Assembly (NCBI RefSeq): GCF_038396755.1
Contig: NZ_CP149822.1
Span: forward strand, 806,001 to 870,000
Reading direction: 5' to 3'
Origin: Chitinophaga pollutisoli
GTDB taxonomy: Bacteria > Bacteroidota > Bacteroidia > Chitinophagales > Chitinophagaceae
DNA: 64,000 nt
A program made the translations under genes and the position numbers. Below, in pieces: positions 27,214 through 34,856 of this stretch. Positions within the stretch are counted from its first letter, which is position 1, and each line of letters opens with the position of its first letter. The notes under the pieces are model-generated. The model was given only the letters and a program-made list of their open reading frames with translations. It had not been told where the DNA came from and made no database searches.

Positions 27214-27770
27214 ATGAGAATATACATTTTTGCCGTAATGCTTTCGATGTTAAGCATTACGGCTGTACAGGCACAGCGTATGCTCCCCAAACAAAAGGGG
27301 TGGAAATAAACGCAGGTTTATTGTCCAAAGAAGTAAGCGACAATTATTATCTCAATATCATGCTTACTGTAAACGGAAAGAATGGCAATTACTGGCTGTG
27401 GGGTGCGGAGTACACACATCAGGTTGCCGATTACAGGGATTTGCAGTTACCATTGGAAGCCTATACGGGCGAGGTGGGTTACAGTCTTCAGTTATTGGGC
27501 GATGCAAGAAAGACCATCACGTTGAATGCAGGACTTACAGCCATTGCAGGCTATGAAACCATCAACCGTAGTAAGGCAATGCTTTATGACGGTTCAGTAA
27601 TTCTCGATAAAAACAACTTTATCTATGGAGCTGGAGGGCGGTTGTCTTTTGAAACCTATCTGTCCGACAGGTTTGTCCTACTCCTGCAAGGTCGTACCAA
27701 AGTATTTTGGGGTACGGATTTAAAACAGTTTCGTCCATCGGCAGGTGTTGGACTAAGGTTTAACTTTTAA
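27214..27770 (+). pseudogene. traO: traO, frameshifted in the signal-peptide region
   Basis: The start at 27214 gives a signal peptide (MRIYIFAVML...VQAQ) and runs into TAA at 27307. The mature part continues in the -1 frame (VEINAGLLSKEV...) to 27770. Adding one G to the G4 run at 27297-27300 gives QRMLPKQKGVEINAG and one 186-aa TraO, the outer-membrane-associated protein of these systems, with beta-rich C-terminal GVGLRFNF. As read, the exported protein would not be made unless translation starts at GTG 27300 without a signal. A sequencing error is quite possible, since the rest of the operon is intact. Confidence 0.8.
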
Positions 27771-27782
27771 AAAGAACAAACA

Positions 27783-28217
27783 ATGAAACGATTATTGAAT
27801 AAAAGCAAATTTCTGTGGATGCTTGTCCTGGTCTTTACAAGTGCCATCATGTTATCATCCTGTGATAAGGACGAATTGGAGATACAACAAAATTACCCGT
27901 TTGAAGTTAAAGTGATGCCTGTTCCCACAGACATGGCGAACGGACAGACCGTTGAAATAAGGATTACCATACAGCGTGCGGGCAACTTCAGTGACGCCCA
28001 GTATTACATCCGATACTTCCAGTTCGAAGGCATAGGAGCCTTACGATACTATAATGAAACGCCATACCTGCCCAATGATCTCTACCCATTACCGCAGACA
28101 CAGTTCAGGTTATATTATACATCGGCTTCTGCGGTGTCGCAATCCTTTGATATTTGGATTTCTGACAATTTCGGTAATGAAAAGCAGGCGAGCTTTCAAT
28201 TCAATAGTAGCGACTAA
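27783..28217 (+). CDS. traQ: TraQ-like lipoprotein (DUF3872)
   Basis: 144 aa with a lipoprotein signal: basic start, hydrophobic core and lipobox LSSC (cysteine about residue 27), followed by DKDE. The mature domain is a single Ig-like beta domain (YPFEVKVMPVPTDMANGQTVEIRITIQRAG), characteristic of DUF3872, annotated TraQ in these ICEs. Last gene of the transfer operon, 12 bp after traO. Confidence 0.85.
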   Translation: MKRLLNKSKFLWMLVLVFTSAIMLSSCDKDELEIQQNYPFEVKVMPVPTDMANGQTVEIRITIQRAGNFSDAQYYIRYFQFEGIGALRYYNETPYLPNDLYPLPQTQFRLYYTSASAVSQSFDIWISDNFGNEKQASFQFNSSD

Positions 28218-28240
28218 AATTGAGGGGTATAAAAATCGAA

Positions 28241-28278
28241 CAAAAGTCCCCGAAGTATTTTATGATCGAGGACTTTTG
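28241..28278 (+). terminator. hairpin after the tra operon
   Basis: CAAAAGTCC / GGACTTTTG, perfect 9-bp arms around a 20-nt loop, 24 bp after the traQ stop. No strong T-run follows, so it may protect the mRNA end rather than terminate. Confidence 0.4.
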
Positions 28279-28415
28279 CTGTTTGCGGCCTTTTGTCACT
28301 TGATTTTTCGCAGGAACCGCACCGGCAGAAGGTCTTGTAATGGAATACATTTGGAATAGAAAATGGCGATTAATTTTCTTAAATTTATACTTGTGAAATT
28401 GTAAAGATTAAGAAT

Positions 28416-28694
28416 ATGGTTGCATCATTGGTATTGGGTATTATAGCGCTGGTGTTGGGCTTAGTTCTGCGATATTGGATTAATCGGCGGAAATTTTACC
28501 GGCGCAGTCCTACCGGCGCTGAGGGCTTTTCATCTTATGAGAAGTCGGTTGCCATTAAGTTTATTGAACGGGTTGGCAAATGGATAGCTTATGCCCTGAT
28601 TATTTTTGGGTTATTATTTTTATGGAGCTATTCAAGGCAGAAAAAGGCAAAAGAAAAAGCATCTCAAAACGTAGAAACACAAAATTCTCGGTAA
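28416..28694 (+). CDS. small two-helix membrane protein
   Basis: 92 aa with hydrophobic helices at about residues 3-21 and 54-72, a basic loop between them (RRKFYRRSPTGAEG) and a charged tail. No family recognised. Followed by an intrinsic terminator 25 bp downstream, so it is the last gene of its transcript. Confidence 0.55.
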   Translation: MVASLVLGIIALVLGLVLRYWINRRKFYRRSPTGAEGFSSYEKSVAIKFIERVGKWIAYALIIFGLLFLWSYSRQKKAKEKASQNVETQNSR

Positions 28695-28718
28695 GCATAC
28701 GATAACAAATCTTAAAGT

Positions 28719-28755
28719 AAATCGGATACCTTGAAAGGGTATCCGATTTTTTTTT
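28719..28755 (+). terminator. intrinsic terminator
   Basis: Perfect 12-bp stem AAATCGGATACC / GGTATCCGATTT with a 7-nt loop, running into a T9 tract. Confidence 0.92.
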
Positions 28756-28869
28756 GCTTATAGAACTGTAAATGTAAACAGTGGCGCATCTGAATGCTGC
28801 TTTTTTACACATCGAGGCAATTGTGTGCACTCCAAAGATGCATCATTTTAAAAATAAAGAGGAGTTTGG

Positions 28870-28877
28870 TATCTTTG
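28870..28877 (+). promoter_or_regulatory. -7 promoter box for the structured leader RNA
   Basis: TATCTTTG matches TAnnTTTG exactly. It follows an intrinsic terminator, so it is the first promoter available for the downstream structured region. The -33 element is weak. Confidence 0.5.
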
Positions 28878-28883
28878 CAGAAA

Positions 28884-29060
28884 TATATTGAAAATCTTAA
28901 AGTGTTTTTGCTTTAAGTCTCGATACTGAAAACTGGTAATTTTTATATCTCCGAGACAATAAGTAAGAACGCTCATGCTATGGCGTGGGCGCTCGCTTAT
29001 TCGGAGACAGGCATACCAGTGCCCCAGTATCGGTAAGTGTGGTTGCCTGCGCTTTTTTTT
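28884..29060 (+). ncRNA. candidate structured RNA / leader with nested stems
   Basis: A 400-bp gene-free gap holds several perfect pairings in order: CTTAAAG / CTTTAAG (28896-28917); CGATACTG / CAGTATCG (28921-28928 with 29025-29032); ACTGGT / ACCAGT nested inside (28932-28937 with 29015-29020); TCTCCGA / TCGGAGA plus AATAAG / CTTATT nested again (28948-28963 with 28996-29007). A T8 run follows at 29053-29060, with a possible alternative stem GGCAtACC / GGTTGCC that competes with the ACTGGT pairing. It could be a small RNA (CTnDOT encodes an sRNA, RteR, acting on tra expression) or an attenuator of the gene at 29095. Confidence 0.5.
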
Positions 29061-29094
29061 GTACAGTGCTCCACTAAACCCAAAAAACAAGAAT

Positions 29095-29325
29095 ATGGAC
29101 ACTGGCAGCAAAAACTATCCCGCCCTGAACATTCCCGACTCTGAGCTATCTGCTTTTACAGTGTGTATTGACCTTTTTATCATCTCCCTCAAAAATGGCG
29201 AATTGATCCGGTTTACGCCCGATGATGTCGGGCGATTTTACGACTGGTTAATCTCTCATAGCGTGAGGGATATACGAACGACCGATTTACTCAATGATGC
29301 TGCTAAAAATGAAGAGATGTCTTAA
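29095..29325 (+). CDS. small hypothetical protein, 76 aa
   Basis: ATG at 29095 follows an A-rich stretch (CCCAAAAAACAAGAAT). The protein (MDTGSKNYPALNIPDSELSA...) reads FIISLKNGELIRFTPDDVGRFYDWLISHSVRDIR, a compact alpha/beta pattern without a recognised family. It lies 34 bp after the structured RNA and 21 bp before the response regulator, probably in one operon with the latter. The frame extends further upstream through the structured element, which I reject as start. Confidence 0.55.
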   Translation: MDTGSKNYPALNIPDSELSAFTVCIDLFIISLKNGELIRFTPDDVGRFYDWLISHSVRDIRTTDLLNDAAKNEEMS

Positions 29326-29346
29326 CTCAAATAAAAATGGAAAACT

Positions 29347-29796
29347 ATGAGCGAACAAAAAATAATAAAAATAGCTATTATAGATGACCACGATCTACTC
29401 AGGGAGAGTATCTGCCAGTTTCTCAAAGATCATGGTCTTGAAACTGTGTTTGAAGCCGAAAACGGCCAGTTGGCATTGATAAAAATGGAAGCCTGTGAAC
29501 GGCTCCCCGATCTGTGTATTGTTGATGTCAATATGCCGGTTATGGATGGATTTGAGACGGTCAAATCACTACGGGCAAAATATCCATTACTGAAATTTTT
29601 GGCGTTCAGTGTAAACGATGATGAAGATGATGTGGTGCAAATGCTTCGCAATGGGGCCGACGGATATATCCTGAAAGGCGCAGATCCCCAGGAACTGGCA
29701 AAGGCAATCCGCGTCATCTGCGATGGGGGACGTTATTTCAGTGCTGGTATATGCGAAGTGGCAAAGGATTATTTTAAACTTCGATTACAATCTTAG
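29347..29796 (+). CDS. receiver-domain response regulator without output domain
   Basis: 149 aa. The receiver domain fills residues 7-125: acidic pair DDHD (13-16), phospho-acceptor Asp in CIVDVNMPVMDG, conserved Ser in FLAFSVND and Lys in GYILKGADP. The region after it, where NarL-type regulators carry the HTH, is cut to about 20 residues (FSAGICEVAKDYFKLRLQS), so it cannot bind DNA by itself. It would act by protein contact or be a remnant of a LuxR-type regulator. No kinase is encoded nearby in the ICE, so the signal probably comes from a host kinase. Confidence 0.85.
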   Translation: MSEQKIIKIAIIDDHDLLRESICQFLKDHGLETVFEAENGQLALIKMEACERLPDLCIVDVNMPVMDGFETVKSLRAKYPLLKFLAFSVNDDEDDVVQMLRNGADGYILKGADPQELAKAIRVICDGGRYFSAGICEVAKDYFKLRLQS

Positions 29797-30106
29797 GTTT
29801 CTTTGCTACTTTCTTTTTCGCCATCTCACCAAAGAAAGTAGCCTGGTCGTCGGCAATAACAGCGGCGTTCTTTTGCTTCTTTTCTTTGGTCGCTTATGGG
29901 GAAAGAAAAGAAGTCTGCCAGAATAAAGAAAGGGATAACGAATATCCCACAAACATTACGCAACCTGTTTTTGTAAAATGTTCAAAGAGATATTGTGCAT
30001 TGGGGACATTTTACCAAAGGGGTTGCTCCGCTTTACAGCAAAAAGACTGCCCCGCCCATCGGAAGGGAGTGTCTTTTTGCCCGCCCCGATAGCCATCGGG
30101 GACGGG
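29797..30106. repeat. intergenic block of four inverted repeats
   Basis: Between two convergent genes: GCTACTTTCTTT / AAAGAAAGTAGC (29805-29842) and CTTCTTTTCTTT / AAAGAAAAGAAG (29876-29913), both with perfect 12-bp arms and 14-nt loops; GCAAAAAGAC / GTCTTTTTGC (30038-30080); CCCCGAT / ATCGGGG (30084-30101). They probably end transcription from both sides; the first two resemble each other and may be one repeat family. No coding potential is seen. Confidence 0.65.
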
Positions 30107-30913
30107 TCAGGTTATGGGGATGGGCTGTGTGCGGAACTCCCCGATATTATGAAAAAATCCCCTGTATGGTGTTAAACCTTTACGGAACAGGTTCCATAAC
30201 AAGGAACATCCCATTTGAGCAAGCGAGCCGTTTATGTACAAATCCTGCCTTTCCAATGCTTCCGCCAACGAACAGCTTGGCGTGTCGTCCTGCTCTTCGG
30301 CTTGCTTCAGTAGGTCGCCAAATTCTTCGGTAACAAAAGGCATGAGGGCTGCTGTTTCATATCGCTCGGACTTGGGTTGCCGTATCTCCCTGATAGTGGA
30401 TAGTATGACCTGTCCAGTATAAAGGGTATTACCAAAGTCAAGCCAATAGCTTGGATGGTTTGTATAATACCTGCCGCTGTTCATTTTTTTCAATATATCG
30501 GCTATTTCAAATCTTGCTGCTACGCTATCAACGCAGGTAATAAAAATATTCGCCTCTGCATGTTCGGGTAACCTACCTAAACTGTCTCTTTCAAATTTTC
30601 GATTTTCTGCTTTCCAGTTTGTACCCTCGCAACGGTTTGCCCGATTTATCAGGGCTACGGATTTATACAGTCCTGTTTCGCATTCCGAAAAACGCTGTCG
30701 TCCCAAATTGGCTTCTGTTACAATATCGTCATCCCATAAACGAACTTGCAACCCTGCATGTCCCAAAGCTATAAGGCTGTGGTTCATCTCCAACAGGGCT
30801 GTCAGCACTTTGGAGCCTGTGCCACCTGCACCGATAAGGTTTACCGTTACGGGATTGGTGGCATTGATTAAATCGCTGTCCGTAAAATGGACTTTTATTT
30901 TATCTGTATTCAT
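30107..30913 (-). CDS. PRTRC system ThiF family protein
   Basis: 268 aa, E1/ThiF-type nucleotide-binding fold: NLIGAGGTGSKVLTALLEM (about residues 25-43, the GxGGxGS motif), RLWDDDIVTEANLGRQRF (about 58-75), and ITCVDSVAARFEI. ThiF-like enzymes adenylate C-termini or ubiquitin-like proteins; here it belongs to the PRTRC cassette (ParB-related, ThiF-related), whose role is unknown. The start overlaps the stop of the protein B gene (ATGA). Last gene of the long minus-strand operon from ssb. Confidence 0.88.
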   Translation of the reverse strand: MNTDKIKVHFTDSDLINATNPVTVNLIGAGGTGSKVLTALLEMNHSLIALGHAGLQVRLWDDDIVTEANLGRQRFSECETGLYKSVALINRANRCEGTNWKAENRKFERDSLGRLPEHAEANIFITCVDSVAARFEIADILKKMNSGRYYTNHPSYWLDFGNTLYTGQVILSTIREIRQPKSERYETAALMPFVTEEFGDLLKQAEEQDDTPSCSLAEALERQDLYINGSLAQMGCSLLWNLFRKGLTPYRGFFHNIGEFRTQPIPIT

Positions 30914-31623
30914 TGTAAAAAATCGTTTAAGGTTATGTTACTCTTTTTCAGTACCTCTTTGGGAAATACATCTCCAGTTGCGATAAGCTGCTCCCAAAGG
31001 CTTACACAATTGCCGTTAATCGGATTGTAGTCCTGCATTAGATGGCTGAAATAGGAATTAAAAAAGTAGCCTTCCCACGCGGTGATAAATTCATCCAGTG
31101 ATGCGGTTTTCTTAATACGCACATCCACCGTCCCCATACATACATTTCCTTCTTCGTACACGTTAAAAAATGGCGCATTATAAAGCGTTGTACGTGTGGT
31201 AGGTCTGCGGTTGGATGCCAATGCAAAAACATACAGGCTGTTTCTGTCTGCCACCCACAGCATCGGCGGTACATGGGCGGTTCCTTTGGGAATACCCAAC
31301 TTTTCGGTAAAGTATAGTTCCCTTTTCATGGTTTTGGTAAACCATATCGCCATGCCTTTCTGCGGGTCAAGGTGTAAAACGTGGTTACCCAAAATGCCGT
31401 TAACTTTCAGGCAGGGTTCTTTTTCTTCCTTTGCCGTCTTCAATGCTTTTGCCAGTTGGTTTGCTTCTCTTACCGTCAATGGATGGGCATTGATGGGCGT
31501 ACCATTACTGTCCATGTCGAAGTATTCCACATAGGTATCTGTGTTGGTTCCTTTCGTTTGATAAAATACCAAAGCCTTTTGGGGGTGGTAAAGTGTTCCG
31601 AAGTTTGCTGTTATATCGTTCAT
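30910..31623 (-). CDS. PRTRC system protein B
   Basis: 237 aa. HPQKALVFYQTKGTNTDTYVEYFDMD at the start, RELYFTEKLGIPKGTAHVPPMLWVADRNSLYVFAL in the middle and NCVSLWEQLIATGDVFP near the end match the protein B family of the PRTRC cassette. It always neighbours the ThiF protein, as here with ATGA overlap, which suggests joint action. Function unknown. Confidence 0.85.
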   Translation of the reverse strand: MNDITANFGTLYHPQKALVFYQTKGTNTDTYVEYFDMDSNGTPINAHPLTVREANQLAKALKTAKEEKEPCLKVNGILGNHVLHLDPQKGMAIWFTKTMKRELYFTEKLGIPKGTAHVPPMLWVADRNSLYVFALASNRRPTTRTTLYNAPFFNVYEEGNVCMGTVDVRIKKTASLDEFITAWEGYFFNSYFSHLMQDYNPINGNCVSLWEQLIATGDVFPKEVLKKSNITLNDFLQ

Positions 31624-31634
31624 CGTTCCTGTTT

Positions 31635-32789
31635 TTAAATGTTGCTTAGTAGGTATGCCAGTTCCTCCATTAAGATGAACAAGCGGTTTTCAAAATCGAG
31701 ATTGTTGCCCGCTATGTCGTTTCCGTCAAAGCGCTTAATAATAATAGGTTCCTCCATTTGCCCGTATTCCTGTAAATCCGTATTTACGCATTGTTCGAGG
31801 TTTTCATTTAACCAGCCTTTTCCATCGGCACAAAATGAAACGTACTTATCCATTGGAATGACGTTTTCCATGTCGTCTTCCTCCGCTTCGCCATTGGGTC
31901 GGGCATTGCGAAATACATTTTCATGAGGGTATCTTTGATATAGTTCAAACGCTTCCTGGGCAAGTTTCAAGCAATCGAGGTCTAAGGCATCTGCGGTTTT
32001 AAACCGTGCAAGACGTTGCTCGAAAAATGTAAGGTTGGCACGGTGGAAAATTTTCTGTTCCATGCGGTCGCCAATCCATTCAGCCTGTTCTAACTCACTT
32101 AGGTAGATGCTCGTTTCGTCCGTATATTCATCACTTACTATCCATTCCTTCAACATCTCGTACTGCCAGTACAGGAAGCTGTTTTCCTGCCTGTAATACG
32201 GTATGTCCGCTACATGGTACAGGTAAGTACATACCGATAACAAAAGCTGTGCGGTATATTTCCTTTTTGGTTTTTTGAGCATTCGGTACAAAGGCACTAC
32301 GGGAATATAGAACAATGTAGCACCTGTATTGTATCGTTCCTCGCTCGTGAAATATGTTTTCCTGCTATCCTGTAGGAGTTTAATTTCTTCCCAATCCCTT
32401 ACGTTTCTGCCCAAACGTTCCTGCGTGTCCCATAATGCCAATGCGATATTGTACGGATAGCCATAAGACTGCGTTTGCATGGGCTGTATGGCGTAATGCT
32501 CGGCAAGTTGGGAAAGGGACTTATAAAAATCCCTCTCCGTTTTTGCAGATTTCCCACAAGCCTGTATGGTTTCCGTTTCTTTCAGCTTTGGCAGGAAGGA
32601 ACATTTTAGAAAACCATTGGCAACATGGCTATTGGTACGGACTGTCGCTTGTCCTTTTGTATCTCTGCTGTATCCTTTGGACGGTTCATCCAGTTTGCGA
32701 ACTCGCTCAACTGGCGGTGCAACCGTCTTTGCTTTGGCTCTTTGGGTAGGCGTATCATACCCGATATGATATGTTGTTGCATAAGTCAT
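31635..32789 (-). CDS. PRTRC-associated protein, likely protein F
   Basis: 384 aa, soluble, rich in aromatic residues and Glu, with no nucleotide-binding or catalytic motif visible. Position between protein B and protein C, 11 bp from the former and 19 bp from the latter, is where PRTRC clusters carry the large F-type protein. I assign it by context and length rather than by motif. Confidence 0.6.
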   Translation of the reverse strand: MTYATTYHIGYDTPTQRAKAKTVAPPVERVRKLDEPSKGYSRDTKGQATVRTNSHVANGFLKCSFLPKLKETETIQACGKSAKTERDFYKSLSQLAEHYAIQPMQTQSYGYPYNIALALWDTQERLGRNVRDWEEIKLLQDSRKTYFTSEERYNTGATLFYIPVVPLYRMLKKPKRKYTAQLLLSVCTYLYHVADIPYYRQENSFLYWQYEMLKEWIVSDEYTDETSIYLSELEQAEWIGDRMEQKIFHRANLTFFEQRLARFKTADALDLDCLKLAQEAFELYQRYPHENVFRNARPNGEAEEDDMENVIPMDKYVSFCADGKGWLNENLEQCVNTDLQEYGQMEEPIIIKRFDGNDIAGNNLDFENRLFILMEELAYLLSNI

Positions 32790-32808
32790 CGTTTTACTAT
32801 TTTTTGGA

Positions 32809-33027
32809 TTAACCTTTTGTTCCCATTACGCTCTCAAAACGGTACTGCACCGTATCTTCCCTGATAGCAGGTGCGGATATTTTTGCAGTGGTGAGTATCG
32901 GGTAGGTATTGGAATAGAAATTTAATACCGCCTGTACGCTCCATTGGGGTTCGGGGTCTGTCAACCTGATTTCCTGCCCCTTGTCTTCAAATAGGAATAT
33001 GCGTTCTAACTGTGTTGCTAATAACAT
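32809..33027 (-). CDS. PRTRC system protein C
   Basis: 72 aa: RIFLFEDKGQEIRLTDPEP, then WSVQAVLNFYSNTYPILTTAKISAP, typical of the small (~70-aa) PRTRC protein C. Compact beta-alpha-beta pattern. Protein C is sometimes compared with ubiquitin-like partners of ThiF proteins, but no terminal Gly-Gly is present here (ends MGTKG). Confidence 0.83.
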   Translation of the reverse strand: MLLATQLERIFLFEDKGQEIRLTDPEPQWSVQAVLNFYSNTYPILTTAKISAPAIREDTVQYRFESVMGTKG

Positions 33028-33059
33028 GATTGCTGATTTTTGGCGTTGAACAATTTGTT

Positions 33060-33587
33060 TTACTCTGCTTGCCCGAATAGGCTCGGTGATGCGAACTTGT
33101 CGGACAATTGCGATTTACGTTTGCGTATTGCCTCGGCGTGTTCGGGGTATTCGGTCGGGTCGGGTACTTTCATCCATGCTTCACGGTGTTTGCCCTCTAT
33201 TTCCAGTTCATCCGCTTTTGTCATTGCTTCTTTGTACTTCTTGTCCCTTGCTTCCTTTTCCCTGCGCTCTTTGTCTGCTTTTTCCTTCTCCATCGCAGAT
33301 TGCTTCTGCGCTTCCTCCAATTGCTTTAAAAAGGCTTCCATGTTCACCATTAAGCCCGAAGCCTTTTCAATAGGTGCGGTTATACGCTCAAAATATCCCT
33401 CGTCCAGTTCTTCTGCCGTTCCCTTTAGATTGAGCGGAACTATGGTGTGCTTTGCATCGTCTCCGCAATGCTCATTGTTTAACTGTGTGGTAACAATAAG
33501 GGTATTATCTACACCCTTTGAAATGATCAGATGCAAATCACCTGTGATTTCCATCTGCGCTATCTGATTGAAAAAATTTGCGTTCAT
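33060..33587 (-). CDS. PRTRC system protein E
   Basis: 175 aa. The N-terminal domain (MNANFFNQIAQM..., LHLIISKG, TIVPLNLKGTAEELDEGYFERI) is the PRTRC protein E signature. The middle is a strongly charged coiled coil (about residues 85-135). The ending DKFASPSLFGQAE follows a segment RKRKSQLSDKF. 33 bp from protein C on the same transcript. Confidence 0.83.
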   Translation of the reverse strand: MNANFFNQIAQMEITGDLHLIISKGVDNTLIVTTQLNNEHCGDDAKHTIVPLNLKGTAEELDEGYFERITAPIEKASGLMVNMEAFLKQLEEAQKQSAMEKEKADKERREKEARDKKYKEAMTKADELEIEGKHREAWMKVPDPTEYPEHAEAIRKRKSQLSDKFASPSLFGQAE

Positions 33588-33620
33588 TGCTTGGTATTTT
33601 GAATGTTGTACAATTTGATT

Positions 33621-33959
33621 TTATTTACCCCCGATAGTTTTTAAATAGCTATCATACCTTTCGGTGATTTCCTTGCCTTTTCGGAAAGTATCCGTTTGGT
33701 AGTTATAATGTTCCTCAAACATTCTTACTTCCTTTTTGGTAAGGTCTATGGTATAGCGGTATGTTGCATTTACACGCCCTTCATCCATTGTGCAATGCTC
33801 TGAAAGCAATTGGAGTTCTTTGTCGCTGTCTTCGAGTAATAACAGGGGGGCAAATAGATTTTCAACAATATATCCGTGTTCAGGTGCGCTGCTGCTGTCT
33901 GCAACGCAGATAATTGATGTGCTGTTGCTTAATCTGATATGAAGATTGGAACGTGTCAT
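33621..33959 (-). CDS. hypothetical protein in the PRTRC operon
   Basis: 112 aa, soluble, no recognised motif. Beta-rich start (LHIRLSNSTSIICVAD) and a helical, charged C-terminus. Spacing of 33 bp to the protein E gene and 43 bp to the next upstream gene supports co-transcription. Confidence 0.6.
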   Translation of the reverse strand: MTRSNLHIRLSNSTSIICVADSSSAPEHGYIVENLFAPLLLLEDSDKELQLLSEHCTMDEGRVNATYRYTIDLTKKEVRMFEEHYNYQTDTFRKGKEITERYDSYLKTIGGK

Positions 33960-34002
33960 GTGTTTGCGTTTTTAATTTTGATAATTAGAACTCTGCCTTG
34001 CG

Positions 34003-34386
34003 TTAAAGCATTTCGCCACCGTATTTTTTTATGTTCGCCTCTCTTACGGCTTCAACGTTTGGCAGTACGTACAGGGTTATATAAGTTTCAGGGGGTGTTC
34101 CTTTTTGTCTTTCCCTTCTGATCAGGTCTTTGTCGGCATTTACCTCGTACCACCTTAAATGGTGGATGGCAGGGTTTCTAAATATTGTTGTTAAATAGAG
34201 GTCGTCCCGTTGCTCGTCATTGGCTATGCCTATGGAAACAGCATCCCTGTTGTCCTTAATTTCCGCTATGGCCTGCTTTAGCTGTTCTTTGGTGTGATGC
34301 GGTTCAGGAAACAGCACAAAGGCAGCACCGTTTATTGATATAATGTTCTCAGTAAACATGATACCATTGGTTGTATATTCTGTCAT
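34003..34386 (-). CDS. hypothetical protein in the PRTRC operon
   Basis: 127 aa, soluble: GAAFVLFPEPHHTKEQLKQAIAEIKD then DDLYLTTIFRNPAIHHLRWYEV. No domain recognised. Lies between two short hypothetical genes on the same strand with intergenic gaps of about 42 bp. Confidence 0.6.
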   Translation of the reverse strand: MTEYTTNGIMFTENIISINGAAFVLFPEPHHTKEQLKQAIAEIKDNRDAVSIGIANDEQRDDLYLTTIFRNPAIHHLRWYEVNADKDLIRRERQKGTPPETYITLYVLPNVEAVREANIKKYGGEML

Positions 34387-34428
34387 TGCTGTATTTTTTA
34401 AAATGTTACTAATTATGAATTGTTTCCG

Positions 34429-34626
34429 TTACTCTGCTGCGGTATAAACTCCATTTTCATAGTAGCCTATAAGCCGCTCCCAAAGCCTTATTAAGCTGTC
34501 CGTATCTATATAGAAATACTTGGTTCTATTACAGTAAATGATATATATAGCATTGTCCTTGTATTGCGCTTCAAGGTTCTTTTCTTTAGCCAGACTTTTT
34601 GCTTCGTCTATTGATTTCGCTTTCAT
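34429..34626 (-). CDS. small hypothetical protein, 65 aa
   Basis: MKAKSIDEAKSLAKEKNLEAQYKD..., followed by AIYIIYCNRTKYFYIDTDSLIRLWERLIGYYENG. Short, aromatic-rich, no known family. Four bp after the neighbouring upstream gene, so very likely translated as part of the operon. Confidence 0.55.
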   Translation of the reverse strand: MKAKSIDEAKSLAKEKNLEAQYKDNAIYIIYCNRTKYFYIDTDSLIRLWERLIGYYENGVYTAAE

Positions 34627-34629
34627 ATC

Positions 34630-34803
34630 TCACTGTTTTATATTGTTACCAACCTTTTTTATTTTCACAATGGCTCTTTGGGGGCATCTTTCTGCTGCCA
34701 TTATCTGTTCGATTACTCCTTGTTCTCCGTTCATTGATACAACCCTAATTCGAATTTTGCCATTGTCGTGTTTTACGGTTGCTATAAAGGTTTCGAGTAC
34801 CAT
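34630..34803 (-). CDS. small hypothetical protein, 57 aa
   Basis: ATG 34803 gives MVLETFIATVKHDNGKIRIRVVSMNG..., a basic protein ending KIKKVGNNIKQ. The frame also opens at GTG 34830, but the ATG is the better start. No family recognised. It is located 53 bp after the DUF932 gene. Confidence 0.5.
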   Translation of the reverse strand: MVLETFIATVKHDNGKIRIRVVSMNGEQGVIEQIMAAERCPQRAIVKIKKVGNNIKQ

Positions 34804-34856
34804 GTCTGTAAGTTTTTTAAGGGCGACCACCTTTTCAGGCGGTCGCCCGTGGTTAC

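Noticed and set aside
29061..29085. ACAGTGCTCCACTAAACCCA upstream of 29095 as an operator
   Set aside because: It shares CCACT.AA with the core but has no in-phase GCCA series.
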